This document shows, piece after piece, positions 34,908 to 45,039 of a stretch of DNA of 64,000 nucleotides (position 1 is its first letter; every line of letters begins with the position of its first letter). The stretch covers positions 1-64,000 of the forward strand of contig NZ_BANR01000058.1 of the NCBI RefSeq assembly GCF_000332975.1, read 5' to 3'. Under the pieces are notes generated by a model that was not told the origin of the DNA, searched no databases, and was given only the letters and a program-made list of their open reading frames with translations. Origin of the DNA: Gordonia aichiensis NBRC 108223. Lineage in GTDB: Bacteria > Actinomycetota > Actinomycetes > Mycobacteriales > Mycobacteriaceae. The position numbers were made by a program, and so were the translations under genes.

Positions 34908-35324
34908 TCATCGCCAGCCGTAGTCGCGTCGCAGTCGTTCGGCGACGGCGTCGAAACGTTGTTTGTCGAGGATTGCGCCTTCGCGTCGAATTCCGTGTTC
35001 GAGGACGTACAACACGCGGTCGAGACGGATGTAGCTGTCGCGGTGTTCGTCGTCCCAGACGCCGGTCCCCAGTTCCATCCAGTTCGGGTCCTCGCGGTGG
35101 TAGTCCTGGCTCGAGAGCATCAGGCCGAGGAGATGCGTGTGCTCTTCGCCGCGGTCACGTCCGACGACCAGCACCGGACGATCCTTGCCCTTGCTCGGAT
35201 CGTCCTCGTAACGCACCCAGGTCCAGACGATCTCACCGGGATCGGCCGCGCCGTCGAGGTCGGGGGAGTAGACGATCTCGCGCGCCGCCTCATGGGTGGG
35301 GCGTGCCTGCGTCCGGCTCGTCAT
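34908..35324 (-). CDS. PemK/MazF-like protein without a visible antitoxin
   Basis: The 138-residue protein has the SH3-like PemK/MazF core: DPGEIVWTWVRYEDDPSKGKDRPVLVVGRD, LLGLMLSSQDYHR and DSYIRLDRVLYVLEHGIRREGAILD. In toxins of this fold the conserved arginine and serine or threonine cleave RNA. No antitoxin-sized gene is next to it; the start overlaps the stop of the upstream hydrolase by 4 bp. It may be a domesticated member with another role. Position near lepA recalls Rv2405-Rv2407, but the match was not verified. Confidence 0.75.
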   Translation of the reverse strand: MTSRTQARPTHEAAREIVYSPDLDGAADPGEIVWTWVRYEDDPSKGKDRPVLVVGRDRGEEHTHLLGLMLSSQDYHREDPNWMELGTGVWDDEHRDSYIRLDRVLYVLEHGIRREGAILDKQRFDAVAERLRRDYGWR

Positions 35325-35986
35325 CGGGTCGACCCGTTCAGAATCAGTTCGTCGACGGCGTCGGCCGCGAGCTGAGCAGTCGGCTTCTTGTCGGGTTTCA
35401 GATCGTGGCCGGTTTTCGCGATCTCGACGAGCCGCGTCGGCGCGGCAATGAGCGCGATGGCGTCGGTGATCTCCTCGGTCGTCGCGAAGGGATCCGACGC
35501 TCCGTGCACGATCACTGTCGGAACCGTGATGTCGCCGAGGTGATCAGTACGCGCGCGATCGGGTTTACCAGGGGGATGCAGGGGGTAGGACGAGAGCAAT
35601 AGACCCGCCGCGTCAACGGTGTCGCCATCCTCTGCAACGACCATCGAGGCCTGCCTACCCCCGTAGGAATGTCCGCCGAGAATGAGCGAGCCGTCGGATT
35701 CGGAACGGAACAGCGACGCCGCCGCGCGTATCCCGTCCCGATCGCCGGCAGCACCCGATGGGCTCGGCGGTCCCTTCGGTCTGCGCTGCCGGTACGGCAG
35801 GTCGATGCACGCGACGAAGACCCCACGGCCGCTGAACTCCGTGCCGTAGGCCCGCATGATCGCGGTCTGTCGGTTTCCGCCCGCGCCGTGCGCCAGCACC
35901 AGTACGGCGCGCGGGTGCGTGTCCGGACGGTAGATATCTGCAACGACGCCGTCGGCGGTGAAGGTCTCGGGGCTCACAGTCTTCAC
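35321..35986 (-). CDS. Alpha/beta hydrolase (dienelactone hydrolase-like)
   Basis: A 221-residue alpha/beta hydrolase without signal peptide. The nucleophile elbow is GGHSYGGRQASMVVAED, the acid is in VIVHGASDPF and the histidine in KTGHDLKPDKKPT. AVLVLAHGAGGNRQTAIMRAY provides the oxyanion region. It looks like the small KANL3/Tex30-like and dienelactone-hydrolase-like group; the substrate is unknown. GTG 35986 and GTG 35977 are possible starts; the second would suit a leaderless transcript from the TATA element at 35989-35994. It overlaps the PemK-like gene by 4 bp. Confidence 0.85.
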   Translation of the reverse strand: MKTVSPETFTADGVVADIYRPDTHPRAVLVLAHGAGGNRQTAIMRAYGTEFSGRGVFVACIDLPYRQRRPKGPPSPSGAAGDRDGIRAAASLFRSESDGSLILGGHSYGGRQASMVVAEDGDTVDAAGLLLSSYPLHPPGKPDRARTDHLGDITVPTVIVHGASDPFATTEEITDAIALIAAPTRLVEIAKTGHDLKPDKKPTAQLAADAVDELILNGSTR

Positions 35987-35988
35987 GC

Positions 35989-35994
35989 TATAAG
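35989..35994. promoter_or_regulatory. Possible shared -10 element of a divergent promoter
   Basis: TATAAG on the plus strand (35989-35994) ends 5 nt before the GTG of the membrane protein gene at 36000, a leaderless arrangement. Read on the minus strand the same bases give CTTATA, 2-11 nt before the two candidate hydrolase starts. No -35 was recognised on either side. Confidence 0.35.
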
Positions 35995-35999
35995 TTGGC

Positions 36000-36266
36000 G
36001 TGGTGCGTGCGATACGAGTGGTGTGGATCGTGGCTGCCGTGGCGGCGGCCGCCTACGCCATGTACTGCGGCTTCATCCAGGTCGGCGAGGTGACGTTGGG
36101 CTGCAGCAAGGGTGGCGAGCTGTCAGTCTACGATGCGCGCCCTGGCGCAACCTGCGAGGATTCGGTCTTCACCGCGCTGGGTCCGGGCAGGCCGGTCGTG
36201 TTGGCTCTGCTGTTGATGACGCCGCCGCTGATCGCGGCGTGGGCGCTGCGCATCTGGGTGTCGTGA
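36000..36266 (+). CDS. Small two-helix membrane protein of unknown function
   Basis: The 88-residue product has hydrophobic helices at about residues 5-22 (IRVVWIVAAVAAAAYAMY) and 65-86 (PVVLALLLMTPPLIAAWAL) and a short loop with two cysteines (GCSKGG, ATCEDS) that could form a disulfide outside the membrane. I do not recognise the family. TATAAG just upstream suggests a leaderless transcript starting at the GTG. The second small membrane gene follows after 3 bp, so they form a pair. Confidence 0.65.
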   Translation: MVRAIRVVWIVAAVAAAAYAMYCGFIQVGEVTLGCSKGGELSVYDARPGATCEDSVFTALGPGRPVVLALLLMTPPLIAAWALRIWVS

Positions 36267-36269
36267 CTT

Positions 36270-36533
36270 GTGGTACCCGCGATGGCAGTGTTGATCTTCG
36301 TGGGCATCGCAAATTGGGCCGACTTCTGGCTGCTGCTGTCCTTCGGTGCACTCCCACTGCTCGTGGTGTCGATCGTCGTGGCCACTGCACATCTGGTCGT
36401 CCGTGCCCACACGGATTCACGCCGAGCTCGCGACGAGGCAACTGGTTCGCTTCGCGATGTCCTCGACCCCGACAGGCCGACCCTGGGACGAGCGCCGACA
36501 ACCCGGCCCCGACCTGTCGACGGCGAGCCGTGA
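36270..36533 (+). CDS. Small membrane protein of unknown function, paired with the preceding gene
   Basis: The 87-residue product has two hydrophobic helices (AMAVLIFVGIANWADFWLLL and FGALPLLVVSIVVATAHLVV) and a charged C-terminal tail. The family is not recognised. It begins 3 bp after the preceding small membrane gene and ends 45 bp before lepA, so it may be transcribed with lepA. Confidence 0.6.
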   Translation: MVPAMAVLIFVGIANWADFWLLLSFGALPLLVVSIVVATAHLVVRAHTDSRRARDEATGSLRDVLDPDRPTLGRAPTTRPRPVDGEP

Positions 36534-36578
36534 GAAACTGGACCCGACGACCACATCCGCATCGCACCTCGAGCACGG

Positions 36579-38462
<1,884 letters not shown>

Positions 38463-38466
38463 GGTC

Positions 38467-40530
38467 ATGGGTACAAGCGATGTGAATCCCGTTCTCGCAC
38501 ACAGCGATCTGCCACACGGTTTACCGGACTTCGCGTCGATCTCCGACGACGACTTTCTGCCCGCTTTTCGCGAGGCCATGAGTTCGCAGCGCGCCGAAGT
38601 CGAGAAGATCGCCGACGATCCGGACGCGCCGACATTCGCCAACACCATCGAGGCGTTGGAGCTCTCCGGGCGTGACCTCGCGCGCGCATCGGGCATCTTC
38701 TTCAATCTGGTCGGCCCCGACACCAACCCGAAGCGCAACGAGATCTCCCAGGAACTCTCGACGCTGCTCACCGATCACGCGAACGCGATCGCGATGAATC
38801 CTCAACTCTTCGCGCGTATTTCGACATTGCATTCGCAGGCCGACGACCTCGATCTCACCGAACCACAACGTCGCCTCCTCGATACGCGGTACCGCGAGGC
38901 CGTTCGTGCGGGCGCGGGACTCGACGACGCCGGACAGGAGGAGATGCGCGCCATCTCGTCGCGGCTGGCGTATCTGACGACCACTTTCTCGCAGATGGTC
39001 CTCGATGACACCAACGCCTCGGCGGTGTTGGTTTCCGACGAGGCCGACGTGCAGGGCATGTCACGTGGCGCGATCGCGTCCGCCCGGCGCGCCGCTGCCG
39101 ATGCGGGCCACGATTCCGGATACCTGCTGAGCCTCGAGTTGCCGACCAGCCAGTCGGTGGTCAGCGAGATACACGACGCCGCGACGAGACGACGCGTGTT
39201 CGACGCCTCGGTCGATCGGTGCTCGCGCGGCAACGAGTTCGACACGCGCGATACCGTCCTCGAGATCGTCAGGCTGCGCGCGCGGCGAGCCGAGCTGCTG
39301 GGGTACCGCGATCACGCCGAGTACGTCATCGCCGAGCAGACAGCCCCCGATCCGGCGGCTGTCGACGACTTGCTCGGCGAGTTGATCACAGCCGCCACGC
39401 GAGCAGGCAGCGCCGAACTGGCCTCCCTGACCGAATTCGCGCACGCGGACGATCCCGACGCCGAGATCACCGCTTCTGATTACACCTATTGGCTTGCCCG
39501 GCAACGCAAATCGTCGTCGGAGATCGATCTCGACGGTTTCGCCGACTACTGCGAACTCGACACCGTGATCTCCGATGGCGTGTTCTACGCAGCGGAGCAG
39601 TTGTACGGCTTGACCTTTCGCGAGCGGCCTGACCTCCACGCCTACCATCCCGACGTTCGGATCTGGGAGGTGTTCGACGAGCAGGGAACCAGCATCGGCT
39701 TGTTCCTCGGCGACTACTTCGCACGGCCCTCCAAGCGCGGTGGGGCGTGGATGAACAACATCGTCGATCAATCCACAGTGCTCTCATCGCAACCGATCAT
39801 CGTGAACGTACTCAATGTGCCCAAGCCCGACGAGGGATCGCCTGCGCTGCTCAGCATCGATCAACTCACGACCCTGTTTCACGAGTTCGGTCACGCGCTG
39901 CACGGCTTGCTCTCCGCGGTCGACTATCCGTCGCAGTCGGGGACCTCGGTGCCGCGCGACTTCGTCGAATTCCCGTCGCAGGTCAACGAGATGTGGGCGT
40001 TGCATCCCGACGTCCTGGCCCATTACGCGCGGCATCACGAGACCGGTGCACCGATCCCGTCGGAACTCGCCGAGGCGGCACGCGCCAATGCCGGTGCCGA
40101 CACGGCGCACGGGACCATCGAGTATCTGGCTGCCTCGGTGCTCGACCTCGCCTGGCATCGGCTGTCCACCGCACAGGCTGACGAGGTCGACGACGTCGAG
40201 GCCTTCGAGGCCAACGCATTGCGCGAAGCGGGTATCGGTTCGGAGCTGATTCCTCCGCGGTATCGGACCGCGTACTTCAACCACATCTTCGGCGGCGGCT
40301 ACTCGGCCGGCTACTACTCCTACATCTGGTCGGAGGTGCTCGATGCCGAGACCGAGCAGTGGTTCCTCGCCGAGGGCGGGCTACGCCGAGAGAACGGGGC
40401 GAGGTTCGCAACGATGACGTTGTCGCGGGGCGACAGCGTCGATCCGCTCGTGGCGCACGAGAAGCTGATCGGACGCAAGCCGGAGGTCGAGCCGCTGATG
40501 CGTCGGCGCGGGCTGATGGCTGCGAGCTGA
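38467..40530 (+). CDS. M3 family metallopeptidase (oligopeptidase A/Dcp-like)
   Basis: The 687-residue protein is a thimet-oligopeptidase-like zinc peptidase. HEFGH at residues 472-476 supplies the zinc-binding and catalytic residues, with the third ligand downstream in FVEFPSQVNEMW. The C-terminal FNHIFGGGYSAGYYSYIWSEVLDAE is typical of the family. It has no signal peptide and probably degrades short peptides in the cytoplasm. ATG 38467 has a GAGG nearby and lies 4 bp after lepA, so the two are likely co-transcribed. Confidence 0.95.
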   Translation: MGTSDVNPVLAHSDLPHGLPDFASISDDDFLPAFREAMSSQRAEVEKIADDPDAPTFANTIEALELSGRDLARASGIFFNLVGPDTNPKRNEISQELSTLLTDHANAIAMNPQLFARISTLHSQADDLDLTEPQRRLLDTRYREAVRAGAGLDDAGQEEMRAISSRLAYLTTTFSQMVLDDTNASAVLVSDEADVQGMSRGAIASARRAAADAGHDSGYLLSLELPTSQSVVSEIHDAATRRRVFDASVDRCSRGNEFDTRDTVLEIVRLRARRAELLGYRDHAEYVIAEQTAPDPAAVDDLLGELITAATRAGSAELASLTEFAHADDPDAEITASDYTYWLARQRKSSSEIDLDGFADYCELDTVISDGVFYAAEQLYGLTFRERPDLHAYHPDVRIWEVFDEQGTSIGLFLGDYFARPSKRGGAWMNNIVDQSTVLSSQPIIVNVLNVPKPDEGSPALLSIDQLTTLFHEFGHALHGLLSAVDYPSQSGTSVPRDFVEFPSQVNEMWALHPDVLAHYARHHETGAPIPSELAEAARANAGADTAHGTIEYLAASVLDLAWHRLSTAQADEVDDVEAFEANALREAGIGSELIPPRYRTAYFNHIFGGGYSAGYYSYIWSEVLDAETEQWFLAEGGLRRENGARFATMTLSRGDSVDPLVAHEKLIGRKPEVEPLMRRRGLMAAS

Positions 40531-40588
40531 ACCCAACAGGACAGCGCGGCAAGCGCAGTGAACCGTGACGTCGTGGTGAGATGAGGTA

Positions 40589-41500
40589 ATGGCAACCGAA
40601 TCGGGCAGTCGGCCCGACCTCACTCGCTACGCATTGCTGAGTATCGCCACGGCGATCGTGGTGATCGTGATGAAGTTGATCGCCTGGCGCGTCAGCGGCT
40701 CGGTTGGCTTGCTGTCGGACGCGCTGGAGTCGCTGGTCAATCTCGTGGCGGCCGTCGCGGCCTTCTTTGCGCTGCGTGTCGTCGCCAAACCCGCGGACGC
40801 CGAACACAATTTCGGACACGCGAAGGCCGAGTACTTCTCGGCGGTGTTCGAGGGCGTTCTGATCGTGGCCGCGGCGGTCGCGATCATCGCCGCTGCCGTC
40901 GATCGTCTGATGCACCCGGCCGAACTGGAGTCGGTCGGGATCGGTCTCGCGATCTCGGTCGCCGCAACCGTCCTCAACGGCGGCGTGGCGATGATCTTGC
41001 TGCGCGCAGGCAGACGCCACCGCTCGATGACCCTGGAGGCCGACGGTAAGCACCTACTCACCGACGTCTGGACGACGGTCGGAGTGATCGTGGGCGTGTT
41101 CCTGGTCGCAGTCACGGGCTGGCTGCCGCTGGACTCGATCGTGGCGATTCTCGTCGCCGTCAACATTCTCGTCGTCGGCGGTCGCCTCATCTGGCGTTCC
41201 GGTGACGGGCTACTCGACGCCGCCCTGCCCGCCGACGACCTCGCCACGATCAACCACGTGCTCGATCGATTCCGCTCCGAGGAGGTGCAGTTCCACGATC
41301 TGCGCACGCGGGAAGCAGGCCACGAGCGGTTCGTGCAGATGCACATGCTGGTTCCGGGTGGGTGGTCGGTGGAGCGCGGCCACGACCTGGCCGAGCGCGT
41401 CGAGGACGAGTTACACGCCGCACTGGATCACTTGCGTGTCAGCATTCACATGGAGCCGATCGGCGATCCGCGCGCGTACGAGTCGTGGCGGTTGGACTGA
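40589..41500 (+). CDS. Cation diffusion facilitator family transporter
   Basis: A 303-residue CDF transporter with about six transmembrane helices and a C-terminal cytoplasmic domain. The usual metal-site residues of helix 5 are present (DGKHLLTDV, His and Asp). In helix 2 the matching segment reads SDALESLVNLV, with Glu and Asn where zinc transporters have His/Asp and Asp. This SDALES type is found in other CDF members and may alter metal choice. It probably exports a divalent cation such as zinc, iron or manganese in exchange for protons. Confidence 0.9.
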   Translation: MATESGSRPDLTRYALLSIATAIVVIVMKLIAWRVSGSVGLLSDALESLVNLVAAVAAFFALRVVAKPADAEHNFGHAKAEYFSAVFEGVLIVAAAVAIIAAAVDRLMHPAELESVGIGLAISVAATVLNGGVAMILLRAGRRHRSMTLEADGKHLLTDVWTTVGVIVGVFLVAVTGWLPLDSIVAILVAVNILVVGGRLIWRSGDGLLDAALPADDLATINHVLDRFRSEEVQFHDLRTREAGHERFVQMHMLVPGGWSVERGHDLAERVEDELHAALDHLRVSIHMEPIGDPRAYESWRLD

Positions 41501-41613
41501 TCGGTCGGCGCCGAGGGTTCGCTGGTCGGGGCGGGGAGCGGCCGGTAGCCGAGTAAACGTTTTCGATACCATGGCAGGGCCGCTCGTGTGCGGCGCTCGA
41601 GCTCATCCCGGGG

Positions 41614-41644
41614 GTCCGAACTGACGACGATCGCCAGTTCGACC
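41614..41644 (+). promoter_or_regulatory. Inverted repeat between the CDF gene and the small membrane gene
   Basis: CGAACTG (41617-41623) and CAGTTCG (41635-41641) are a perfect 7-bp inverted repeat with an 11-nt loop; GGT and ACC extend it after one bulged base. It may terminate the CDF transcript or form part of the next leader. The remaining 205-bp gap shows nothing else I can name. Confidence 0.4.
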
Positions 41645-41705
41645 CGGAATTCGAATCACACTGAACAAAACTCGGCAGAGTCCGGGCCGGAACGAGGTGA
41701 CAGGT

Positions 41706-41906
41706 ATGGACAGCTTCCTCGCGTGGTGGGATTCCGTCGAGGAGTGGCTGACAGGACTGTCGTTCGTTCCGCAGCTTCTGGTCACCCTCGTGGTCGTGAT
41801 CCCGGTCGCAATAGGGATCGCATTGATCCTGAATGTGCTGGTGGAAGCCGTGATGACCGTGTTTGATCGTCGACGGTTCGCCGACGACGACGGAAAGGGG
41901 CTGTGA
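41706..41906 (+). CDS. Small single-pass membrane protein (Rv2401A-like)
   Basis: The 66-residue product has one long hydrophobic helix (VPQLLVTLVVVIPVAIGIAL) after a Trp-rich amphipathic N-terminus (MDSFLAWWDSVEEWLTGLSF), and a charged tail. By position between lepA and subI it corresponds to Rv2401A, a conserved membrane protein of unknown role. ATG 41706 is preferred; GTG 41697 in frame adds three residues. Its stop overlaps the start of a 28-residue reading frame. Confidence 0.75.
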   Translation: MDSFLAWWDSVEEWLTGLSFVPQLLVTLVVVIPVAIGIALILNVLVEAVMTVFDRRRFADDDGKGL

Positions 41907-41989
41907 CCGCGGTGATCAAGTCACGGGTGACCTGGGCGCTGATCGCGCTCGTCGTTCTCGTTGTTCTGGCCTGGCTACTGACACGCTGA
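41903..41989 (+). CDS. 28-residue membrane microprotein
   Basis: A GTG at 41903 overlaps the preceding stop codon (GTGA) and opens a 28-codon frame ending in TGA at 41987-41989. The product starts VTAVIKSRVTWALIALVVLV and ends with a Thr-Arg; it is a positively charged N-terminus followed by one hydrophobic helix. The tight overlap suggests coupled translation with the 66-residue membrane protein. Whether it is made and conserved cannot be seen here. Confidence 0.5.
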   Translation: MTAVIKSRVTWALIALVVLVVLAWLLTR

Positions 41990-42026
41990 GTCGTCAACCA
42001 CCACTGCAGAGCCATCGCTGTCGTCT

Positions 42027-42055
42027 TTGGGGCATGTGCTCGGCGTTGCTAGCGT
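42027..42055 (+). promoter_or_regulatory. Candidate subI-cysTWA promoter
   Basis: TTGGGG (42027-42032) and TAGCGT (42050-42055) are 17 bp apart. Transcription would start near 42062, about 48 nt before the subI GTG, which has GGTGGAGG as ribosome binding site. Confidence 0.35.
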
Positions 42056-42109
42056 GATTCTGCTCCGGCCGCGAAGTCCCGCGATGCCGGGAATCGTGGT
42101 GGAGGATCC

Positions 42110-43225
42110 GTGAGTCCAAGTCTGGCCCGCAGAAGGCGTGTCCCGGTTGTGGCGTGCCTGCTGGCGTTGACCGTTGCACTGGTCGCCGGTTGTGGTGGCG
42201 GCTCGACCGACACACCGGGTGGTGACGACATCTCGAGCGGCAGCCGTCACCTCGACCTTGTGGCGTACGCGACCCCGAAACCGGGGTTCGACAAGATCAT
42301 TCCCGCATTCCGCGCGACCACCGGGGGCGCCGACATCGGTTTCTCGGCGTCGTACGGGGCCTCGGGTGACCAGTCGCGCAAGGTTGCCCGTCACGTACCC
42401 GCTGATGTCGTCAACTTCTCGGTGGAACCCGACATCACGCGTCTGGTGAAGGCGGGGCTCGTCGACGAGGACTGGAAGAAGGCCGAACCGCACAACAGCA
42501 CCCCGTTCGGCTCGGTCGTCGCGCTCGTGGTGCGCAAGGGAAACCCCAAGAACATCCACGACTGGAACGACCTCCTCAAGCCCGGAGTTCAGGTGATCAC
42601 CCCGGACCCCGGGAGTTCTGGGTCGGCGAAATGGAACCTTCTCGCTCCGTACGCGGCGAAGAGTGAGGGCGGAACCAACCCCCAGGCGGGCCTCGACTAC
42701 GTCAGCGACCTGGTGCACAACCACGTGACAGTGCGCCCCAAATCGGGACGTGAGGCGACGACGACTTTCCAACAGGGCCAGGGCGACGTGCTGATCAGCT
42801 ACGAGAACGAGGCGATCATGCTGCAACGCAAGAACGCCGGTGCCGCGCAGGGATCGCAGGTCGAGTACTTGATTCCGCCGCAGACGTTCAAGATCGAGAA
42901 CCCCGTGGCAATCGTCAACACCTCGAAAGATCTGCCCGCGGCGAAAGCATTCGTCGACTACCTGTTCACCGATGAAGCCCAGCGGATCTGGGCCGAGCAG
43001 GGGTTCCGCCCGGTCGCACCGTCGGTGATCGCCACGACGAAGAATCTCTTCCCCGGCGACATCACGAAACTCTGGACAATCGACGAGCTCGGGAAGACCC
43101 TGGGTAAAGGCACCGCCGCCGAGAACAAGGGCAAGGACTTGAAGGGGTGGAAAGCCGTGGACAACGCTCTGTTCGGCACCAAGGGTGCGATCACCAAGAT
43201 CTACAACGAAGGCAGTAAGCAGTGA
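42110..43225 (+). CDS. subI: Sulfate ABC transporter substrate-binding lipoprotein
   Basis: The 371-residue protein has a lipoprotein signal peptide ending at LVAGC (Cys about 28) and the mature sulfate-binding fold: LDLVAYATPKPGFDKIIPAF, PADVVNFSVEPDITRLV, IHDWNDLLKPGVQVITPDP and GSAKWNLLAPY. It captures sulfate or thiosulfate outside the membrane for CysTWA. Synteny (subI-cysT-cysW-cysA) matches Rv2400c-Rv2397c. Its stop overlaps the cysT start by 4 bp. Confidence 0.96.
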   Translation: MSPSLARRRRVPVVACLLALTVALVAGCGGGSTDTPGGDDISSGSRHLDLVAYATPKPGFDKIIPAFRATTGGADIGFSASYGASGDQSRKVARHVPADVVNFSVEPDITRLVKAGLVDEDWKKAEPHNSTPFGSVVALVVRKGNPKNIHDWNDLLKPGVQVITPDPGSSGSAKWNLLAPYAAKSEGGTNPQAGLDYVSDLVHNHVTVRPKSGREATTTFQQGQGDVLISYENEAIMLQRKNAGAAQGSQVEYLIPPQTFKIENPVAIVNTSKDLPAAKAFVDYLFTDEAQRIWAEQGFRPVAPSVIATTKNLFPGDITKLWTIDELGKTLGKGTAAENKGKDLKGWKAVDNALFGTKGAITKIYNEGSKQ

Positions 43226-44115
43226 CCGCCGCGGGAGAGGTGGCCAACGAGAGCGCGTCCGCTCAGGCCTCGCCGTCGTCGAGTTCGCAGCCGCCGAAGG
43301 GCTTTCTCGGACGGTCGCGAACATTCGCGGGAGTCAGCCCGGCGGCGATCGGTACGGCGTGGCTGTGGCTGAGCATCATCGTGCTGCTGCCGTTGGCCGC
43401 CATCACCGTGCAGTCGTTCGACAATGGGTGGAGCGGCTTCTGGGACGCGGTGACCACCAAGAACGCGCTCGACGCGATCGGGATCACGGTGCTCGTTTCG
43501 GTTGTTGCAGCCGCGATCAACGTGGTCTTCGGAACGATCATCGCCTGGGTGCTGGTGCGAGATGACTTCCGCGGCAAGGGCTTCGTCAACGCGATCATCG
43601 ACCTTCCGTTCGCGCTGCCGACCATCGTGGCCAGTCTGGTGCTGCTCTCGCTGTACGGCCCCAACAGCCCGGTCGCCATTCATCTCTCCGCGACCAAGCC
43701 TGCGTTGATTGTCGCGCTGACCTTCGTCACCCTGCCGTTCGTGGTTCGTCAGGTCCAGCCGGTGCTCATCGAACTCGACACCGACGTCGAAGAAGCTGCC
43801 GCGGTGCTCGGAGCGAACAACGGGATCATCTTCCGCAAGATCGTGCTCCCGGCTCTACTGCCCGCCATCCTCACCGGAGCGGGGCTTGCCTTCACGAGGG
43901 CGATCGGCGAGTTCGGTTCGGTCGTTCTCATCGGCGGAAACATCCCCGGGAAGACACAGGTGGCCTCCCAATACATCCAGCAGCAGATCGAGATCGATGA
44001 ACCGGTCAACGCCGCCGCCATCTCGGTCGTTCTCCTGCTGATCGCCTTCGTTGCACTCCTCGTGCTGCGGATCGTCGGTCGGCGCCAGACCAAGCGTGAG
44101 GAACTGGACCGATGA
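43222..44115 (+). CDS. cysT: Sulfate ABC transporter permease CysT
   Basis: The 297-residue permease has six hydrophobic helices and the EAA loop VEEAAAVLGANNGIIFRKIVLPALLP that docks with the CysA ATPase. An N-terminal Ser/Ala-rich stretch of about 30 residues precedes the first helix. It forms the membrane channel with CysW. GTG 43222 overlaps the subI stop and its own stop overlaps the cysW start (ATGA). Confidence 0.96.
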   Translation: MTAAGEVANESASAQASPSSSSQPPKGFLGRSRTFAGVSPAAIGTAWLWLSIIVLLPLAAITVQSFDNGWSGFWDAVTTKNALDAIGITVLVSVVAAAINVVFGTIIAWVLVRDDFRGKGFVNAIIDLPFALPTIVASLVLLSLYGPNSPVAIHLSATKPALIVALTFVTLPFVVRQVQPVLIELDTDVEEAAAVLGANNGIIFRKIVLPALLPAILTGAGLAFTRAIGEFGSVVLIGGNIPGKTQVASQYIQQQIEIDEPVNAAAISVVLLLIAFVALLVLRIVGRRQTKREELDR

Positions 44116-45038
44116 AACTGTCGGCGAAAACCCGCTACGGGCTGCGCGCCATCGCACTCATCTACCTCTTCGTCCTGTTGATCGTTCCGGTCGCCCTCAT
44201 CTTCTGGCGTTCGTTCGAGCACGGCCTCGGACAGTTCTGGGACTGGATCACCACCCCAGCGGCCATCTCGGCGCTGCAGCTGAGCGTGCTGATCGTCGTC
44301 ATCGTCGTGCCGCTGAATGTCATCTTCGGCATCATCATCGCGCTCGCGCTTGCCCGTGGACGCTTTCCCGGCAAGGGGTTTCTGCAGGCCGTCGTCGATC
44401 TCCCGTTCGCGGTGTCGCCGGTCGTCGCGGGTGTCGCCCTGATCCTGCTGTGGGGCTACGGCGGCTGGTTCGGAGGCGTGGAGAGTCTCGGCTTCCGGGT
44501 GATCTTCGGATTCCCCGGCCTCGTGTTGGCAACGCTGTTCGTGACACTTCCGTTCGTCGCACGAGAAGTGGAGCCGGTGCTCCGCGAGATCGGCACCGAG
44601 CAGGAACAGGCAGCGGCGACCCTCGGCGCGAGCGGGTGGCAGACGTTCTGGCGCATCACCCTTCCGGCGATCCGCTGGGGGCTCACCTACGGCATCGTGC
44701 TGACCGTCGCCCGTGCCCTCGGTGAGTACGGCGCGGTGACGATGGTGTCGTCGAACTATCCGGGTATCTCTCAGACGCTGACGCTTCTGGTGCATTCGCG
44801 CTACACCGACGACTACAACGAGTACGGCGCCTACGCCGCCGCGACACTGCTGATGCTCGTGGCCGTCCTCGTTCTGGTGGCGATGTCGTTCGTCGATCGT
44901 CGTGCCCGGAACCGGTATGCCGAGGCGAGCGCCACCACCAGTGACGACACGGAGCCGGACGACATCCATCTGACCCCGCCGTATGCGCCCGAGAACATCG
45001 ATTCACAGCAGGTGCTTCACCAGAAAGAAAGAGTCTGA
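44112..45038 (+). CDS. cysW: Sulfate ABC transporter permease CysW
   Basis: The 308-residue permease pairs with CysT. The EAA loop is EQEQAAATLGASGWQTFWRITLPAIRWG, and LGEYGAVTMVSSNYPG is typical of CysW. The last 50 residues form a hydrophilic tail. It overlaps cysT by 4 bp and is followed after 1 bp by cysA, so the operon is compact. Confidence 0.96.
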   Translation: MKLSAKTRYGLRAIALIYLFVLLIVPVALIFWRSFEHGLGQFWDWITTPAAISALQLSVLIVVIVVPLNVIFGIIIALALARGRFPGKGFLQAVVDLPFAVSPVVAGVALILLWGYGGWFGGVESLGFRVIFGFPGLVLATLFVTLPFVAREVEPVLREIGTEQEQAAATLGASGWQTFWRITLPAIRWGLTYGIVLTVARALGEYGAVTMVSSNYPGISQTLTLLVHSRYTDDYNEYGAYAAATLLMLVAVLVLVAMSFVDRRARNRYAEASATTSDDTEPDDIHLTPPYAPENIDSQQVLHQKERV

Positions 45039-45039
45039 C

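Noticed and set aside
41975..43324. A 449-codon minus-strand frame
   Set aside because: It is antisense to subI, which has a lipobox and sulfate-binding motifs; no recognisable domain is in the antisense product.
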